This document shows, in pieces, positions 62,825 through 64,000 of a stretch of DNA of 64,000 bases (positions are counted from its first letter, which is position 1; each line of letters starts with the position of its first letter). The DNA comes from Pandoraea capi (GTDB lineage Bacteria; Pseudomonadota; Gammaproteobacteria; Burkholderiales; Burkholderiaceae): NCBI RefSeq assembly GCF_902459735.1, contig NZ_CABPRV010000003.1:372001-436000 (forward strand). Reading direction: 5' to 3'. A model generated the notes under the pieces. It worked only from the letters and a program-made list of their open reading frames with translations. It searched no databases and was not told the origin of the DNA. The position numbers were made by a program, and so were the translations under genes.

Positions 62825-63220
62825 ATGCATAGCGCTCTTTCCCACCCCCGCCTGATGGACTGCCGTCGCATGTTCCTGCGCGACTACGAAGTGTTCATCA
62901 ACATTGGCGTGCACGATCATGAGAAGCGTGGCGAGCAGCGCGTGCTGATCAACGTTCAGTTGTTCGTGCCGCTGGCCGAAAGCACGCCCACGGAAGACAA
63001 GCTCGACGAAGTGGTCGATTACGACTTCATGCGCGAGACGATCGCCAGGCGAGTGGGGCAGGGCCATATCCACCTGCAGGAAACCCTTTGCGACGATGTC
63101 GCGCGTGCGCTGCTGGCGCATCCGCGCGTGCGTGCCGTGGGTGTGTCGACCGAGAAGCCCGACGTCTACCCCGATTGCCACTCGGTCGGCATCGAAGTGT
63201 TTCAGATGAAGGATGCCTGA
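62825..63220 (+). CDS. folB: Dihydroneopterin aldolase
   Basis: A 131-residue folate-biosynthesis enzyme splitting 7,8-dihydroneopterin into 6-hydroxymethyl-dihydropterin and glycolaldehyde. [38 protein letters not shown], and [22 protein letters not shown] match the FolB/FolX family. The ATG at 62825 is preferred; a TTG at 62804 would overlap the reductase stop. ttcA follows directly after one base. Confidence 0.9.
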   Translation: MHSALSHPRLMDCRRMFLRDYEVFINIGVHDHEKRGEQRVLINVQLFVPLAESTPTEDKLDEVVDYDFMRETIARRVGQGHIHLQETLCDDVARALLAHPRVRAVGVSTEKPDVYPDCHSVGIEVFQMKDA

Positions 63221-63221
63221 C

Positions 63222-64000
63222 ATGAGTGCCGTCATGCCCGAGACCGGTGCGCCGCTCACCGCCACCGCCACCGCCAACCCGGCCAACGCTGCCACCGGTG
63301 CTGCCACCGACAGCGTGAAGAAAGCGCAGAAGCTCGCGTTCGAGAACAACAAGCTCGAAAAGCGTCTGTTCCGTCTGACGGGGCAGGCCATCGGCGACTA
63401 CAACATGATCGAGCAGGGCGATCGCGTGATGGTGTGCATGTCCGGCGGCAAGGACAGCTACGCCATGCTCGACATCCTGCTCAAGCTGCGTGAGCGCGCG
63501 CCGATCGATTTCTCGATCGTTGCCGTCAACCTCGACCAGAAGCAGCCGGGGTTCCCGGAGCATGTGCTGCCGGACTACTTCCGTTCCATCGGCGTGGATT
63601 TTCACATCGAGAATCAGGACACGTACTCCATCGTCAAGCGCGTGGTGCCCGAGGGCAAGACGACGTGTTCGCTGTGCTCGCGTCTGCGTCGCGGCATTCT
63701 CTATCGTGTGGCCGGCGAGCTGGGCGCGACCAAGATCGCGCTGGGCCACCATCGCGACGACATCATCGAGACGCTGTTCCTCAACATCTTCTATGGGGGC
63801 AAGCTCAAGGGCATGCCGCCTAAGCTGCAATCGGACGACGGCAAGAACGTAGTGATTCGCCCGCTCGCCTATGTGCGCGAGCCGGATCTGGAGCGCTACG
63901 CCGAGTACAAGCAGTTCCCGATCATTCCGTGCACGCTGTGCGGCAGCCAGCCGAACCTCAAGCGTGCGGAGATGAAGTCGCTCATCCGCCTGTGGGAGAA
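63222..64000 (+). CDS. ttcA: tRNA 2-thiocytidine biosynthesis protein TtcA (partial)
   Basis: The first about 259 residues; the gene continues past the window. The PP-loop ATPase motif is MSGGKDSY, followed by the paired cysteines of [10 protein letters not shown] and [12 protein letters not shown] that hold the 4Fe-4S cluster. TtcA thiolates cytidine 32 of certain tRNAs. The N-terminal extension of about 30 residues is Thr/Ala-rich ([16 protein letters not shown]), longer than in the E. coli protein. It starts one base after folB. Confidence 0.92.
   Translation, partial: MSAVMPETGAPLTATATANPANAATGAATDSVKKAQKLAFENNKLEKRLFRLTGQAIGDYNMIEQGDRVMVCMSGGKDSYAMLDILLKLRERAPIDFSIVAVNLDQKQPGFPEHVLPDYFRSIGVDFHIENQDTYSIVKRVVPEGKTTCSLCSRLRRGILYRVAGELGATKIALGHHRDDIIETLFLNIFYGGKLKGMPPKLQSDDGKNVVIRPLAYVREPDLERYAEYKQFPIIPCTLCGSQPNLKRAEMKSLIRLWE

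Overview
The window is GC-rich chromosomal DNA from a beta-proteobacterium of the Burkholderiales. A Burkholderiaceae member such as Pandoraea fits best; this is inferred from protein similarity and gene order, not from a database search. Supporting signs are the Gram-negative porin, metX-metW, the S-adenosylhomocysteine (SAH) riboswitch in front of ahcY, the urtABCDE-ureD arrangement, Ohr/OhrR, and the folB-ttcA pair. I see no rRNA, tRNA, CRISPR array, insertion sequence or prophage; nearly all genes look intact and chromosomal.

Layout. 1-4.8 kb: tail of a SnoaL-like gene, a porin, a DHA2 drug exporter, a HAD nucleotidase and the nucleoid-occlusion factor slmA. 5.1-9.3 kb: metX-metW (methionine), an AmpG-type muropeptide permease and exonuclease III, the last two converging on one bidirectional terminator. 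9.5-11.8 kb: LysR regulator divergent from cidA-cidB/lrgB. 11.9-15.8 kb: SAH riboswitch, ahcY, a small holin-like membrane protein, tlyA and metF, i.e. recycling of the activated methyl cycle. 16-21.8 kb: dppABCDF dipeptide transporter, with three tandem hairpins between dppA and dppB. 21.8-23.7 kb: a TraB/GumN protein, then a RelE/ParE-type toxin-antitoxin pair with its own promoter and operator.

23.7-43.3 kb is a nitrogen-scavenging region, mostly on the minus strand: urease genes ureA-hupE/ureJ-ureB-C-E-F-G and, about 7 kb away, ureD preceded by the urea ABC transporter urtABCDE. Between ureA and ureD lies an apparent insert: a four-gene amino-acid ABC operon, an isochorismatase-fold protein lacking the usual nucleophilic cysteine, ohrR/ohr and a secreted epoxide hydrolase. 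Sigma-54 promoter matches precede urtA (near perfect) and the amino-acid ABC operon, and NtrC-like dyads precede that operon and ureA. Urea uptake, urea hydrolysis and amino-acid uptake are therefore probably switched on together under nitrogen limitation.

43.7-50.7 kb: an MFS transporter, a GlxA/AraC regulator, then a MocR regulator divergent from an omega-amino-acid:pyruvate aminotransferase and methylmalonate/malonate-semialdehyde dehydrogenase (beta-alanine catabolism). 50.8-54 kb: pxpA-pxpC-pxpB (5-oxoproline hydrolysis) and 5-formyl-THF cyclo-ligase. 54-59 kb: a lipoprotein lytic transglycosylase, an NDUFA9-like NAD-binding protein, a glutathione S-transferase and cca. 59-64 kb: an orphan glutamate/aspartate-binding protein, DUF2905, a MidA-like methyltransferase, a pteridine-reductase-like SDR, folB and the start of ttcA.

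The most notable non-coding signals are the phased T-tract array (predicted curved DNA) at 61769-61834, the hairpin triplet at 17641-17740, the duplicated 25-bp element between ohrR and ohr, the repeat array between the MocR gene and the aminotransferase, and the sigma-54/NtrC signals. I did not find a clearly new multi-gene system; the strongest candidates for a second look are the interrupted urease locus and the toxin-antitoxin pair whose antitoxin carries a tandem 48-residue repeat.
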